Origin: Lophius americanus
Taxonomy: Eukaryota; Chordata; Actinopteri; Lophiiformes; Lophiidae
Assembly (NCBI GenBank): GCA_037951165.1
Contig: JBBDHG010000061.1
Location: forward strand, 4,460,501 to 4,524,500
Length of the DNA: 64,000 bases
Direction: 5' to 3'
The notes beneath the pieces were generated by a model, which saw nothing but the letters and a program-made list of their open reading frames with translations, did not search any database and had not been told where the DNA came from. Position numbers and translations under genes: made by a program. This document shows positions 13,096 to 38,380 of this stretch, piece after piece; positions within the stretch are counted from its first letter, which is position 1; the number at the start of each line of letters is the position of its first letter.

Positions 13096-13989
13096 TGTAT
13101 TTAAAACCAAAAGATTCAGGCAACGTTGCCACTATTTATCTTTGCCACCAAATAGCCTATAAGGAATTTATTTATTTTTTCTCAGCTGCATGGAGCTGCG
13201 TGTTCAAAACACACTGTCTCTCAGTTGGATGTAATGGTAAGTTTGTTTATGCAAAACCAGAATTTGGTTATACATACATTTGACATGTTCAACATGTTCA
13301 ACATGTAGTGTTTTTCTTAATAAAAGAACTACTATCACTGCGTGTAAAAATTCTCTCTTCCATACCTCACTTCGGTAAAACTGCCTAAGTCTAAGTGTCA
13401 AAACTATTTAAAACATATATGTGAAGATTAAAATTGATCATTGTGCAATTACATGTTCCCTGATTGTGTTTAGGTCATTATTACAGCTACATTAATTTGT
13501 ATGTTGGACATGTTATAACTACTTTATCAACAGTAGGGTAGTAAAATATACATCAGTGCTTCATATTTTATATGATCAAGTCATGTTTTCAGTTTTGCTG
13601 CTCTGTGAGAACCCCGTACCCCTAAAAAGTTTTCATAAACTCGGAAAACAGACAAATATTAGATATTCTCAACTCATTAAGGAATCCTTGAGTTTATCAC
13701 TAATTTTCAATATCCATATCTGGAGATGCATGGGTTTCGCTTGACTGAAAAAGTTAAAAAATATATATATTAAGTTATGACATATTAGGTAATGTAAAAT
13801 CAAAACACAAATACTTCAAATTGTTCTTCAATACAGTAAATATACTTTAACATTTACATTCGACTACTTTGTGCAGCATAGAGTCATTTAAATTTATTTA
13901 TTTTAAATTTAATTTAAAAAAAGGACTTAAAACTTTCCTTTTTAGCAGAACCTATAACTGTAATTAACATTAATGCTTTTGGTCATGTT

Positions 13990-14106
13990 TTTATATAGTT
14001 ATTATTTTATTTTTTATATGCTTTTGCTTTGTAGCACTTTGAGATTTGATCCAAATGTAAAGTGCATTATAAATTAAATGTATTATTATTATTATTATTA
14101 TTATTT
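13990..14106 (+). repeat. Hairpin-tailed (ATT)n repeat, copy 2
   Basis: Contains 'tttgtagcactttgagattt' and gatccaaatgtaaagtgc, followed by an ATT run at 14081-14105. It is almost identical, inverted, to the copy at 7141-7230. The ATT run gives the orientation of the presumed retroposon 3' end. Confidence 0.7.
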
Positions 14107-14109
14107 ATG

Positions 14110-14410
14110 GTTATAAAACTTAACGACAAACAAAGCCGTGGCGGAACAACCCCAAAAGTGTTCGGCACAATGACCTTAATCACACACTTCAAATTTAATC
14201 ACCTAAGGAACATAGAAAGTTTAGAAGCTAACGTCGGCGAGTTAGCTAAAGCTAGCTGGAGCTCAGAACCAATCAAGTGCCCTTAAGTCCTTGAACAAAG
14301 CCAACATATGCCATATAAAGGACTGAACAGTGCATACAAGGTTTTATGGTCACTTCAAAATGTCATACAACTGGTTTGGGAAACGCACGACGATAAGGAC
14401 AGAGGGTACA
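14110..14410 (-). repeat. Unclassified dispersed repeat, arm B
   Basis: Reverse-complement partner of 10871-11115, about 3 kb away in the same intron. This arm is about 60 bp longer, mainly through extra bases near the 14330-14400 end. It abuts the (ATT)n tail of the neighbouring repeat, so one may have inserted next to the other. Confidence 0.6.
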
Positions 14411-15394
14411 TTCATTTCAACAGTTCAGAATAAAAGCACATTACACAAGGCCAAACAGCCTCATCACTTTCACTTTCCATGGAACATAACATGAAGGCTC
14501 CATCTAATATCAAAATTGTTTAAAGTATTCAAGGTTTTGGATATTCCAGTGGTCCAAGATACATATTTAGTAACTCTATTTGATCCTGATTCTGACATTG
14601 TTTTCTGTAAATGTCCACTAATAAATGCCAGCAGTCTGTGTTTCAGTCCTGAGTTTGTGGCAGTCCATATGTGCAATTACTGAATTTTTGAATTCATGCT
14701 TATGAATAAAAAAAATAAAAAAATCTTTTGAATGAATGATGGACTTTGTGATGTGATTTAAAATGTCAGGAAAAAACTGAAAAGCTATCATAATATGTTA
14801 GTATAATAAATGGTCTGTCAGCCAGGAAATTCCTATTCAAATAAACATTTGCATAAATGTGCTTCGAATAAAATGAGGCCTTCCTGTCAAGACGGACGAT
14901 TGTAGTGAATGATCATTTGGAATCTATGAATGCATTTTAGCATCTAGTTCTTCTTCTTGCATGTTTCTCTACATCACTGAACAACCTTTAAGATTTTTTA
15001 AGTTCTACGTTGTCATTGTTTTGATGTCTGTGCCTCCCTTTTCACAAGGAAAATGCAGACCATCATCCACTGCATATTTAAGCCTTTAATGTTTTCAGCA
15101 GGAAAAAAAAATGGAAAAATTATTTCTTTGCATATTATTTGTATATTATTTTGAGCGTTTGTTAATTTTCTATCTTAGACACTCTAAACGTACCATAGAA
15201 TGACTAATTGTTGGTCAAGCATGTTGTTAAATGGTAAAGAAATAGTCAGTTTTAATTAGATTAGCTCAACCTTTTCGTGAAGCGTGTTTAAAGAAAACTA
15301 TTCAACACTTATTTGACTTGACTTATCAAGTTGCATAATTTAGTAAGTCCTCACATGGTATAATATGCCGAACAGTCCTAGTTATCGACCCTCT

Positions 15395-15530
15395 CAACAG
15401 CCATGGTTAATGCCTCCTCCTCGGTGGCCCCTTTGATTGGGCCCAAAGGCTCCATCCTTGGCCCGTTACTCTTTAGCATATACATGCTCTCACTGGGTCA
15501 TATTATAAACAGGAATCAGAAATGATTCAT
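15395..15530 (+). pseudogene. LINE reverse transcriptase fragment
   Basis: One frame reads PKGSILGPLLFSIYML, then SLGHIIN. This is the conserved PQGSVLGPLLF block just before the catalytic YxDD region in the RT of teleost non-LTR retrotransposons. The frame ends after about 25 residues and nothing upstream or downstream extends it. Family not determined. Confidence 0.75.
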
Positions 15531-15884
15531 TAAAATGTGCTAATCCAAACAGCAGAAAATTAAAGAGTAAATATAACTTCTAATTGTCACAAACCATTTG
15601 CCCGATTAGGTTACATCATGTAAATAAAACAAATAAAAGTTCCTCAAGTGAGACAGCGTGCAGGAATTATTCTTACAAGAGAGAAGATTTCCTCAAAACA
15701 GAAAATAAGTAGTTTTGATGAGATGTTAGAAAATGCAGCTTATTTTTTCAAGTTTTTAAATTATATATTGTCCTCTTGACAGGGCTACCGTACACCAGAT
15801 TTTATTTTTTGCATGTTTTTCATTTTATGTTGTTTACTTTTGCTGCTGAGGTAAAGATGAAATATGAAAATTTTACCTGACTGG

Positions 15885-15915
15885 TTGTGTGTGTGTGAGT
15901 GTGTGTGTGTGTGTT
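15885..15915. repeat. TG microsatellite
   Basis: About 30 bases of TG/GT dinucleotides with one GAG interruption. Confidence 0.85.
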
Positions 15916-17579
15916 TAGAAAGGAAAGAGCGGCACTTGGGGGGAAGGATAGAGTTCATCCCAAACTAAATATTAAATGACATAGCGAGCTCTCCAGCCTC
16001 CCAATGGGGGGCTTGGGAAAGGATCATGCCTGGTAAAATGAGATTCACGGTGGTTTGAAGGCTGCGTTGAATAAATGGGTTTTGAGTGTAGACTGTTTTT
16101 TTTTTTTTTGCTTTCTCATTGTAATCACCACCTGTGATCACAATGTTAGTTAAAAGTATGACAGGCAAGGTACCCCCTGTCAAGTATGACAGGGGTTTGC
16201 TGCTTAACAGACTTGCTATAATTGACGGAAACAAAATATAAATATGTTTTTATTGGACTGTAGAACATCATAATGTCTACGTAAACAGATTGAATTGTTT
16301 TTCTATTTCTGTTTTCAATGAGTATGATCACCTGACTCATGAAAACGTTGAACGGTCAACAGGTGAGGTCTGTCCAGTTCATCCATGGAATTGAACTTGA
16401 CAGGCTACAAATGGCAGCCAGTGCTTGAGTGATCACTCGCCGAGTGGAGAGAAAGGGCACTGCGCTCTCGATCCATGATCCCTGGAAGTGGGGAGTTTCA
16501 GGTGGGGACCCGGGGTACTTTCCCTTCGCCTGAATGTTTTCTAAGCCGACTCACTTTGCACCACCACAGCGGAAATGTGACTGGTTGAGAACAAGCACTC
16601 CACACTGTTCGGCTGTTGGTCGTCTGCCGAGTTGAATCCCCTGGGCGGACCCCCCTCCATTTAAATGGTTTTCTTGTGCTAAATAATATGCACAAGAGTG
16701 AAAATTGAGCGGGGTTATCAAACTGGACATGACTAAAGAGTTAGTGAGATTTAGATGTTATGGTAGGTAGGTTTGGCCAACTTTTTACTCGAAAAATCAG
16801 CTGTATCCAATTGTTTTCAATCCTTGAGCTCGCTAAGCTAACTGGCTGCTGTGAATTTGGTTTCTGTTGATGTATTTGATTATTTAATAGCAACAATTTT
16901 GAAGGTATTTCCATATTTGCACATGACAACTACGGTTTACTTAGAAAAAGATTGTTAGGATAATTTATTGTTTAATAATAAACATTAATTCCAGGTACGC
17001 CGATCTGAACCCAGTTCCATATAGACCCGGTTTGTAATAAACAAGGAAAATATTACTATTCAGAATAATGCTTGAAAATATTTCTTTGATAACAATAACC
17101 ATCATGTCTCAATGCTTAGTCACAAAATTCTAAGTATTTTTATATAACAATTTCTGGGTTATTCTCTTTAAAATTAGGAAAGATAATGTTATGATTCTAA
17201 GGGGATGCCCATAAGAAATTCCAGGACCCACTCCTCCACCTATATTCTCACCAAAATCTATTGGGTTCTGGTTCTGGTTGATGCCCCAACCTTCTACAAT
17301 GTTTCATGAAATAACTTCATTCATTTTTCCTTTACTCCTGCAAATCAAACAGACCCGTTAAAACACATAACGCATAACCTAAATGGCTGAGGGAATTGGA
17401 TAATATTTCCTTTTAAATATTGCGACATGTTTGAGCAAGTTGGGTTTTTATCTTGTAACCATTTCGTACATTTAAATGGAGCTCCTTTTAAAATGTTCAA
17501 CTACAGCACCAAAGTCCACCTGTACTCCACCCCCCCTTCATTTGAAGTCACAGGGCGACTGCATCTACACCGTGACCAT

Positions 17580-18155
17580 GGCTACGTTCACTCTGCAGGC
17601 AAAAGTGGCCCAAATCGGACATTTGCCTTTTGACTTTTTTTCAAATCAGACCCTGGCCCACTTTCCTATGTGATCCTTAATCGGATACATATCTGATGTT
17701 TTTCAACGCGTACTCTGTCTGAACAGTCATGTTGCATTTAATCCGACTTTTACGTCATTGAAGTGAGACAATCGTCACAATTCTGTGCCAGAGGAGGCGG
17801 GAAGCGGCAGGATTAAATGTAAACAGTGGACGAAAAAAACATGGCAGACACTGTTGATGGAGCGTGTCAGTGGAAAGAAAGCCCTTTATCACTTGGTCAT
17901 AATTTTGTCCGCTCCGATTGCAAAAACAACTTCAAAATTGATAACACACGCTGACAAGTGTAACATACATATTTACGTCCGTGTGACGTCACGTCTTCTT
18001 CTGCCCATGCGGGTCACTTCAGAGCCGTAGACTGTTCACACTTGAGTCTGATGGTGGTCGCATTTAAATTATAATGTGAACAACCACGCAAAAAAATCGG
18101 ATCCCAGCAAAAAAAGAGAGAATTGGGCATCAAGACCTGCAGTGTAAACGTGGCC
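17580..18155. mobile_element. Non-autonomous DNA transposon with 20-bp inverted ends
   Basis: The left end GGCTACGTTCACTCTGCAGG (17580-17599) is the inverted complement, with two differences, of the right end CCTGCAGTGTAAACGTGGCC (18136-18155). The 576-bp interior carries 'cggatacatatctgatgttt' and a gtgacgtcacgtcttcttc block, which I recall from a high-copy teleost non-autonomous element with these same ends. No transposase is encoded. No clean target-site duplication was found, so the exact boundaries may be off by a few bases and the superfamily is left open. Confidence 0.75.
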
Positions 18156-19520
18156 TTAGTGTGATTTTTTTTCTGACATTGAGAGGCCAATCATGAGAGA
18201 CGGGCGCATTTGTGGAATATTCCATGTTGGCGTGTCTCTCATGCAGTGTTAGTTGTCTCCGCAGGTTTCTTTGTGTGAATAGGTTTTCTAGAGGGACGTT
18301 TTCTTCCGATGCTCTTGTCAAAAGTACGAAAAGGACAACTTTTCTGATGAAGTGCTCCCACTCTCCAGTTGCCACTAAAAGTACCATATGTAAACCACTA
18401 AACTAAGGAGGTAAAATTGCTTAACTGCAGCTCTGGAGTGCCTGCCCTTCGTCCTCATCCTTTGGGTGTCCTCTAGCTGTCCATCCCATCCAAGTAATAA
18501 GCATCCTTCAAAGAAACACAGCCAAAGTCCAACGGAGAGTGAATTCTAATCAGTGGCACGCAGAGCCTCCACCTGAATTAATATTTTATGGGAGAGAAAT
18601 GTGAAAACATCCCCAGCAATATCTGGGTGGAGATAGTGTGTCTCCACACACCATCTTTGAGGATGTATTATTTTAGACATTCAAACATTGCAGTTCAAAA
18701 ACTACATCAAACCAAGTAGAGTAAGGTTTGGTTTCATACCCAATATATGATGTTGAGAGACTGGCCTGTGTGTGATCAGAACGAGGAGCCGCTTGTTTCG
18801 AGGACAGGACATTCACTCACTGACTGCTTACCATCCTGTCAATCTATAGTTAATAGGTCAGTGTTTTACACAAGTGAAGAATCAGTAATGTCTGGGCTTC
18901 ATTAATATTCCATGTTTTGCTGACCGCTCAGCAGAGCTGCTGCTGGCAGTCAGGTGATTAGCCAAATCACCATCAGCCAGTAAGACATTTGCAATTCTTT
19001 AAACTAGTCACTTTTGATTTCCAGTCATATACTTCAGCTTACAGCTCAGATTCATACAGCTGCCAGATATTGAAATGACCAAAACCAGACGGTGTTGTGT
19101 TTTTCAGCTACATAGCTCGCCCAAACTGCTCTCCAATAGCAGTTTTACTGACTTTGTCATATTCATGTGCTATACCTTCAGTGTTTCCTTTAAGTGTATG
19201 TAAATAGCCACATAATAATCATTAAGGAGGTATTTTCAGTTATATATTCAAGGTTGAACATTTTGTCACATGCTGTTTATTAGATTTGCATCTATTGATT
19301 GTTTCCACTGTATTTGCTGACCAAATAGTGACCTGATTGATTAGATCATAATTGCTGTTGTCGGGTCTTGCTGGTGCAAATGAGCACATACACATAGTGA
19401 ATCCACTTCTGTGCATGACTGTGGCATACTGTAGCTGGCAAGAATGTGTTCAGAAGATAATGTTGATGGATCAACACAGGCATCAGTTACAGGGGCATCG
19501 GTCCCAATGCCGCTGTAGAA

Positions 19521-19545
19521 GTAGAAGAAGAAGAAGAAGAAGAAA
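19521..19545. repeat. AAG microsatellite
   Basis: Short run of AAG/GAA units just before the Tc1-like element at 19590. Confidence 0.8.
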
Positions 19546-19589
19546 TTTAATATGTTTTACAATGCAGAACAAATCGAGACCAGGTGCTC

Positions 19590-20520
19590 ATACAGGGCTG
19601 TGAAAAAGTATTTACACCCCCTTGTTTCTGTGCAATTTTTTTCCCCTCATACTTAACCTGGTTTAATCTTTATATAAAATCTAACATAAAACGGTTTTGA
19701 AGGATTATTGCATTTACTGAAGTTGATTATGAGTTTATTTTCTGATACCAACTGGGTCTGCTTAAAAAAAATAATTTGCCCCCACTAACTAAACCCCAAA
19801 AATGACCAGACAGCGGTAATTAGTTGCAGCTGGACTAGACACACCCAGACCTGATTAAAATGAGCTCTGTTGACTCACATCATCACAAGTGACATCATTT
19901 TCAGAAGCATAAAGGTGGTTCCTAGGTTTCAGCAGCAGACTATGCCAATAAAACATCAAAGGAACTGCAGCCCTCTCTTATTTCTATTAAGGTCTGTGTT
20001 TATTGTGCCACCAGTTCAAAGACAATGGACTGAAATGAGATCTATTGGAGTGTGGCGGGGTGAAAGCCACTAGTAACCTGAATAGCATTAGGGCTAATCT
20101 TTCGACAAATGCCTCAGAAGGTGGACTGCATAGAAGACAGGGGTACTGTTCCACATGTCAAGCATGTAGGTCAAAGTGCTATATTGTGCTGATGCGTTCC
20201 TTCTTCAGGGCCAGTAGGCCTTGCAATCATTGAGAGAAACTTGAATTCTACTCTTTGAAAATTCTCATTGATAATTTCAGGTCGTCGTCAGAGTTGAAGC
20301 ACAAGCACAACTGTGTGTGATCTCAAGCAGAAGAGTAGGTCCGCCTCTGATTGGCTCCAGAGGAATAGAATTGAAGGGTGGCTAAAAAAAGTCAGGTCAC
20401 AAACCTGCCTTTGTTGCTACACTAAGGCGGTTCACAGTTTATCAGGAGATATTGATACACACAAAAATAGGAGAAATCAGGTGGGGGTCCAATACTTTTT
20501 CATGGCACTGTGTGAAAGGG
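19590..20520 (+). mobile_element. Degenerate Tc1-like transposon
   Basis: The left end 'ggctgtgaaaaagtatttac' and the right end ccaatactttttcatggcac form inverted termini typical of one Tc1-like family. Inside, in the expected order, come a leader resembling 'gcagcagactatgccaataa', a central stretch near 20190 that matches cctttttcagggcc-type transposase sequence, and a frame reading SASDWLQRNRIEGWLKKV, similar to the pre-DPN region of Tc1 transposases. Frames are broken throughout. About 0.93 kb remain of an element that is normally larger. Confidence 0.65.
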
Positions 20521-21504
20521 TTAATATGTGCTATTTTTTTTATCAGTTGAATGCTTATTGATTCATTTAAAAAGTGTCAGTGATTATTTTTATGCCGTCA
20601 GTAGCAGTTTAGCAAAAGAGCTAGCTTGTCTTAGTTTGTTTTAGTTTTTGTACTAATATTGGAAATGAAATTATATGAATTTCAAAGCCATTGTTTTGTA
20701 TCAAGGTGAAAATAAAAACCTCAGGTGTTTTTTTTCTATCCTGCTAGTAAAATACTGAAGTGATAAAGCTCTTGAGCTAAATATTCTACAAAGTCTTGTT
20801 GTGGGTGTCGTGGGGGTGCTTTTTCCCCCACTCAGGCGTGATAGCCACATGATCAGTGACAACCTTTTGCTTTTGCATTGGAATATTGTGAAATGACTTT
20901 GTAAACATCAGAGTTTTTCTAAGTTTTGTTGTTACGGACACGCCTAAACCCGTTTGCGTCTTTTATCATGACTCACCCAGGATGGTAGAAATTAACTGCC
21001 AACAGAGTAACCTCAACCACAAGTTTTATCTCATGACATGTTGTAAACAAAGCTAAAACATTATCCTAAAGATTGCACCAGTACATTAAGATCATAGAAT
21101 ATTTCTAGGTGGCTGTTATACACAAATGTTGGGAGCTCTGCTGTTAAGCTGGATCAGCATGCAACTTTCATCTGGATAGTCAACCAACCTGTCAGGAGTT
21201 ACCTGTTTTGGGACACTCTAGTTTCAAGTACAATCGGTTACATCGATGTAATCTCAGCCTGAAAAAGAGGTGCAGTGATTGCTTTATCTTCACTGTTCTC
21301 TGCTAAGGTAAAACTAGACCTATGCTGTCGCCCCCGACAGCAAAGGTATATCCCGGAAAGGCCCCAATTTTCCCATGTGGTAAAAACTATCTTCCCGATT
21401 GAACTCCCCAAATTAAATGTGAAGTTATGTCCAAAACACAGTGTTTTCATAAGGAAAGCTACCCTTATGAGTAAAATGTGGACTTTTAGAGTAATTGGAT
21501 CACA

Positions 21505-22940
21505 ATTTTTGAATGATTCCTGGAAGATTATTATTTTTAGCCGTGAACATTTTTTTGCCATTTGATATTCCACAATATCTGAAAATCTTAATAGTTTTAA
21601 TAATTCGGACTTAAACAATAAAGAGTTAGTGTGTTCCAAAAATATCCGATGTTGTGAATGACCTGTATTGCTCTTTTTTCGAGATTTAAATATAGAGTAC
21701 TTTTGTAGTTGTTGCCCCATATCTACGCACAGTAATTTAGATATGGTCAAACTAGAGAACGGTAGAGAGTGTGGGAGGTTTCCTATTCAGAACCTGCCTT
21801 GCTTTGTTTGTTATAGAAATACTTTTTGACAGTTAGGTTTGTACATGTTTAAAGTGTGATTTCCAGCTGATTCTTCCATCTATAGTAACTCCAAGACCTC
21901 CTTTGTTTCCCATCTGCACCGACCAAATAACATTGTTTTCATTTCGTATAGGTTTAATGATAATTTATTTTGATCAATCCATATTTTTAACTTGCTAATA
22001 TTTTTAGGGACATCTTCCAGTAATTGTTTTAAATGATCCCCTGAACAAAATAATATCTGTTTTATCTGCAAACTATACTAACTGCAACATTTTAAACAAC
22101 TGCATATACGATTTGGTGGGTTTACATGGACAGCCTAATTCCGATTAGATTTGGAAAAGACGTCTAATCGGAAAGAAAATGCTGCATGTATACACTCCTT
22201 TATCGAATGGAAAGAACCATTCCGAACAAAATCTCAATCATTTGCAGGGAGGTAGTCAAAATCCTTTCAAAAAGCCTTTCCGATAGCCAGTCGCTGCATG
22301 TAAACGCTGTATCGGAAAGCTTTCTTTTTGATCTGTGCTTGCCCAGCGACGTGACGTAATGCTCCTGCTAAGGTTTTTTCATTACGCATTTGAAATTTCA
22401 AAACAGTACCGGCCTGTATCGGAGATTGATGTACTCATTACAACTTTGAAAGAGTTGAACATAGTTGAACGGTTAGATGGATGACAAGTCACTTCCACGC
22501 ATTCCTTCTTTGTTGTATTTTTCTTCTGGGAGCATGTTGGCGGTCGGCACCCAGCTCATAGAAGCATTATCTCTACCTAATGAAATGGAGTATGGATCAT
22601 CTGCACATGTCAGAAAACTTTTTCTGATTAGATGAGATGATGCATGTAATCACTACGTCGAAAAAGATCACAAGTCTGGTAAAAAGGCAACCGACATTGC
22701 AATTTGGAGATGGTTTAATTTGGATAGGAGAAAAGTGGCCCATGTAAAGCCACATGAGGAACAGTATAAAACGTTTTGGGCCCAACAGGGACCCCTGGAG
22801 GAAACCACAGGCTATGTCCAAAGATGTAGAGCAGGAATAACCAAATTTCTTAAACTGTTGTCTCTTATCTATATAGCTTTTAACCCAGTCTAATACTATT
22901 CCTCTGATCCTCTTTCCATGATAACAGAGGAATAGTAAGG
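21505..22940 (-). pseudogene. LINE reverse transcriptase relic, interrupted by a transposon
   Basis: On the minus strand, pieces of one RT follow in order from high to low coordinate: LDIACGFLQGSLLGPKRFI-like sequence (about 22840-22760), a catalytic-site region reading FADKT instead of FADDT (about 22060), DHLKQLLEDVPKNISKLKIW (about 22040-21980), NKLSLNLYEMKTMLFG, and a thumb-region HTNSLLFKSELLKL block (about 21640-21590). Stops and frameshifts separate them. The 620 bp from 22121 to 22748 do not belong to the RT and lie between two adjacent motifs, so they were inserted later. The element is dead. Confidence 0.75.
22121..22748. mobile_element. DNA transposon nested in the LINE relic
   Basis: The ends TTTACATGG (22121-22129) and CCATGTAAA (22740-22748) are perfect inverted repeats. 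Both carry subterminal GATTAGAT motifs (near 22143 and 22627), and the interior has repeated TCGGAA/CCGAT words, a pattern I associate with teleost PIF/Harbinger-like non-autonomous elements. It sits between two contiguous blocks of the LINE RT frame. No transposase frame and no clear target duplication were found; superfamily tentative. Confidence 0.6.
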
Positions 22941-23053
22941 TGTGAGGTACAAGAGTTTAAAATTCATATGCACCAATGCTGGACAAAAACGGAGTAAAAA
23001 CTAGAAGGTAGTGGCTGAAAAATAGTGTTTTTCAATAAACTCTCCCCCTAGGG

Positions 23054-23275
23054 GTATATGTATGGATAAACATATATCAATCTATAGATATATCTATATA
23101 GATATATATCTATATCTATAGATATGTATGTATGTATGTGTATATATATATTTGTATGTGATATATGTATATATACATATATATGTATATATGTATGTGA
23201 TATATGTATATATGTATATATATGGAGGTATATGTATATACATGTGTATATATGTATATATATGTATATATTAGC
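23054..23275. repeat. TATA/TGTA low-complexity repeat
   Basis: About 220 bp of TATATG, TATC and TGTATA units on a nearly pure AT background. Open frames across it are artefacts of the repeat. Confidence 0.9.
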
Positions 23276-24420
23276 AAATCTGAATAATACCTAATTATGA
23301 TATTCAAAGTATCACATCTGTAAGCAGATTTGAATCCTGATTGTTTCTAGACCTTCAGCCATTATTGCTAAAATAGGATTTCTCATATAACGATGCCGAA
23401 CTTTGCAGAGGCTCTGAAAATACAACACTTTGAAACTATAACTAAGGGTCACGTGTAAGAATTAGATCTGTCCAAACCATCCAAACAGGAAATAAAGTCC
23501 TCTCACACACATACTTACTTGTACATCTCTGTCCCAATTAGAGTATTGTGAGTTATGTCAGATGTTTGCTCAATAGCACACTTTTTTTAATCATATTTGT
23601 AAATTGACTGCTGTGATGCTGAATGGTAAATCCAAATAAACCAAAATCTAATAGTGAATGGATTGATTCATTTATTTATCAAGTTGTTGTATCATTATAG
23701 ATTCTGTATTGTTGATTTTGATTGGAAACAACCTTAACAAACGGTTATATCTGGGTGTGAAAATTTCTGTAGCAAAATTCAGATTTTTCCCAGACAAAAG
23801 GGAGCATAAACTGTAGGGTTACCCTTGTTGATCCGCTGGTCCGGCCTTTTGACTTGTCTGTCCATATGTAACATGGAATATTTTATTCACAGGGGCCTTA
23901 AAGATGTGCATCCCATACTTGATTCCTTCAATTTGCTTATTTATACATATTGAGGCACAGTTTAACTCTCATGTCAGCTCTCTCACGTTCTACTATGATA
24001 GAGCTAAGGGTGTATCCACCTCAGCACACATTGAGTTTTTCCAGTATAAGGCCATCTGTTTTGACACAAATGTTCTGGTTTTACACACTGTGTTATTGAA
24101 ATTGAAAATAGATCTAATCAAATAACAAGAATTTCACATTTGTTTCTAATATACTGCCATTGCTAAACAGTGAACACCCAAGTCAACCACTATTATATTT
24201 GAAAATAAGTAAAAACAAAACAGTATTTCCCAGTTTAACCCTTTAATATTATTCTATTCCGTACACTTACTGGGGCTAAGAGTTAGTAAAAATAAAGGTT
24301 ATTCTATGGTGATTCAGAGAGAATGTAAAAGCTTATTCAAATGCCTCTGATGCTTCCATTTTTAACACTGAGTCCTTCTCTCCTTTTCTCCCTCACAGGA
24401 CATTGTGAGTGCTACTAAAA

Positions 24421-38380
<13,960 letters not shown>

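Larger units (their letters stand above)
8961..24398 (+). other. pak3: pak3 intron 1
   Basis: This 15.4-kb intron separates the leader exon from the first coding exon. It has no supported protein-coding gene of its own. It holds a diverged inverted repeat pair (10871-11115 and 14110-14410), a Tc1 fragment (12967-13095), an RT fragment (15395-15530), a GC-rich patch (16430-16680), a DNA transposon (17580-18155), a Tc1-like copy (19590-20520), a LINE split by another transposon (21505-22940) and microsatellites. The pieces between (for example 8961-10870, 11116-12966, 15531-16430, 18156-19590, 23276-24398) show nothing I recognise. Confidence 0.6.

Noticed and set aside
23116..23307. Tyr/Ile-rich open frame
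   Set aside because: Translation of the TATA/TGTA repeat.
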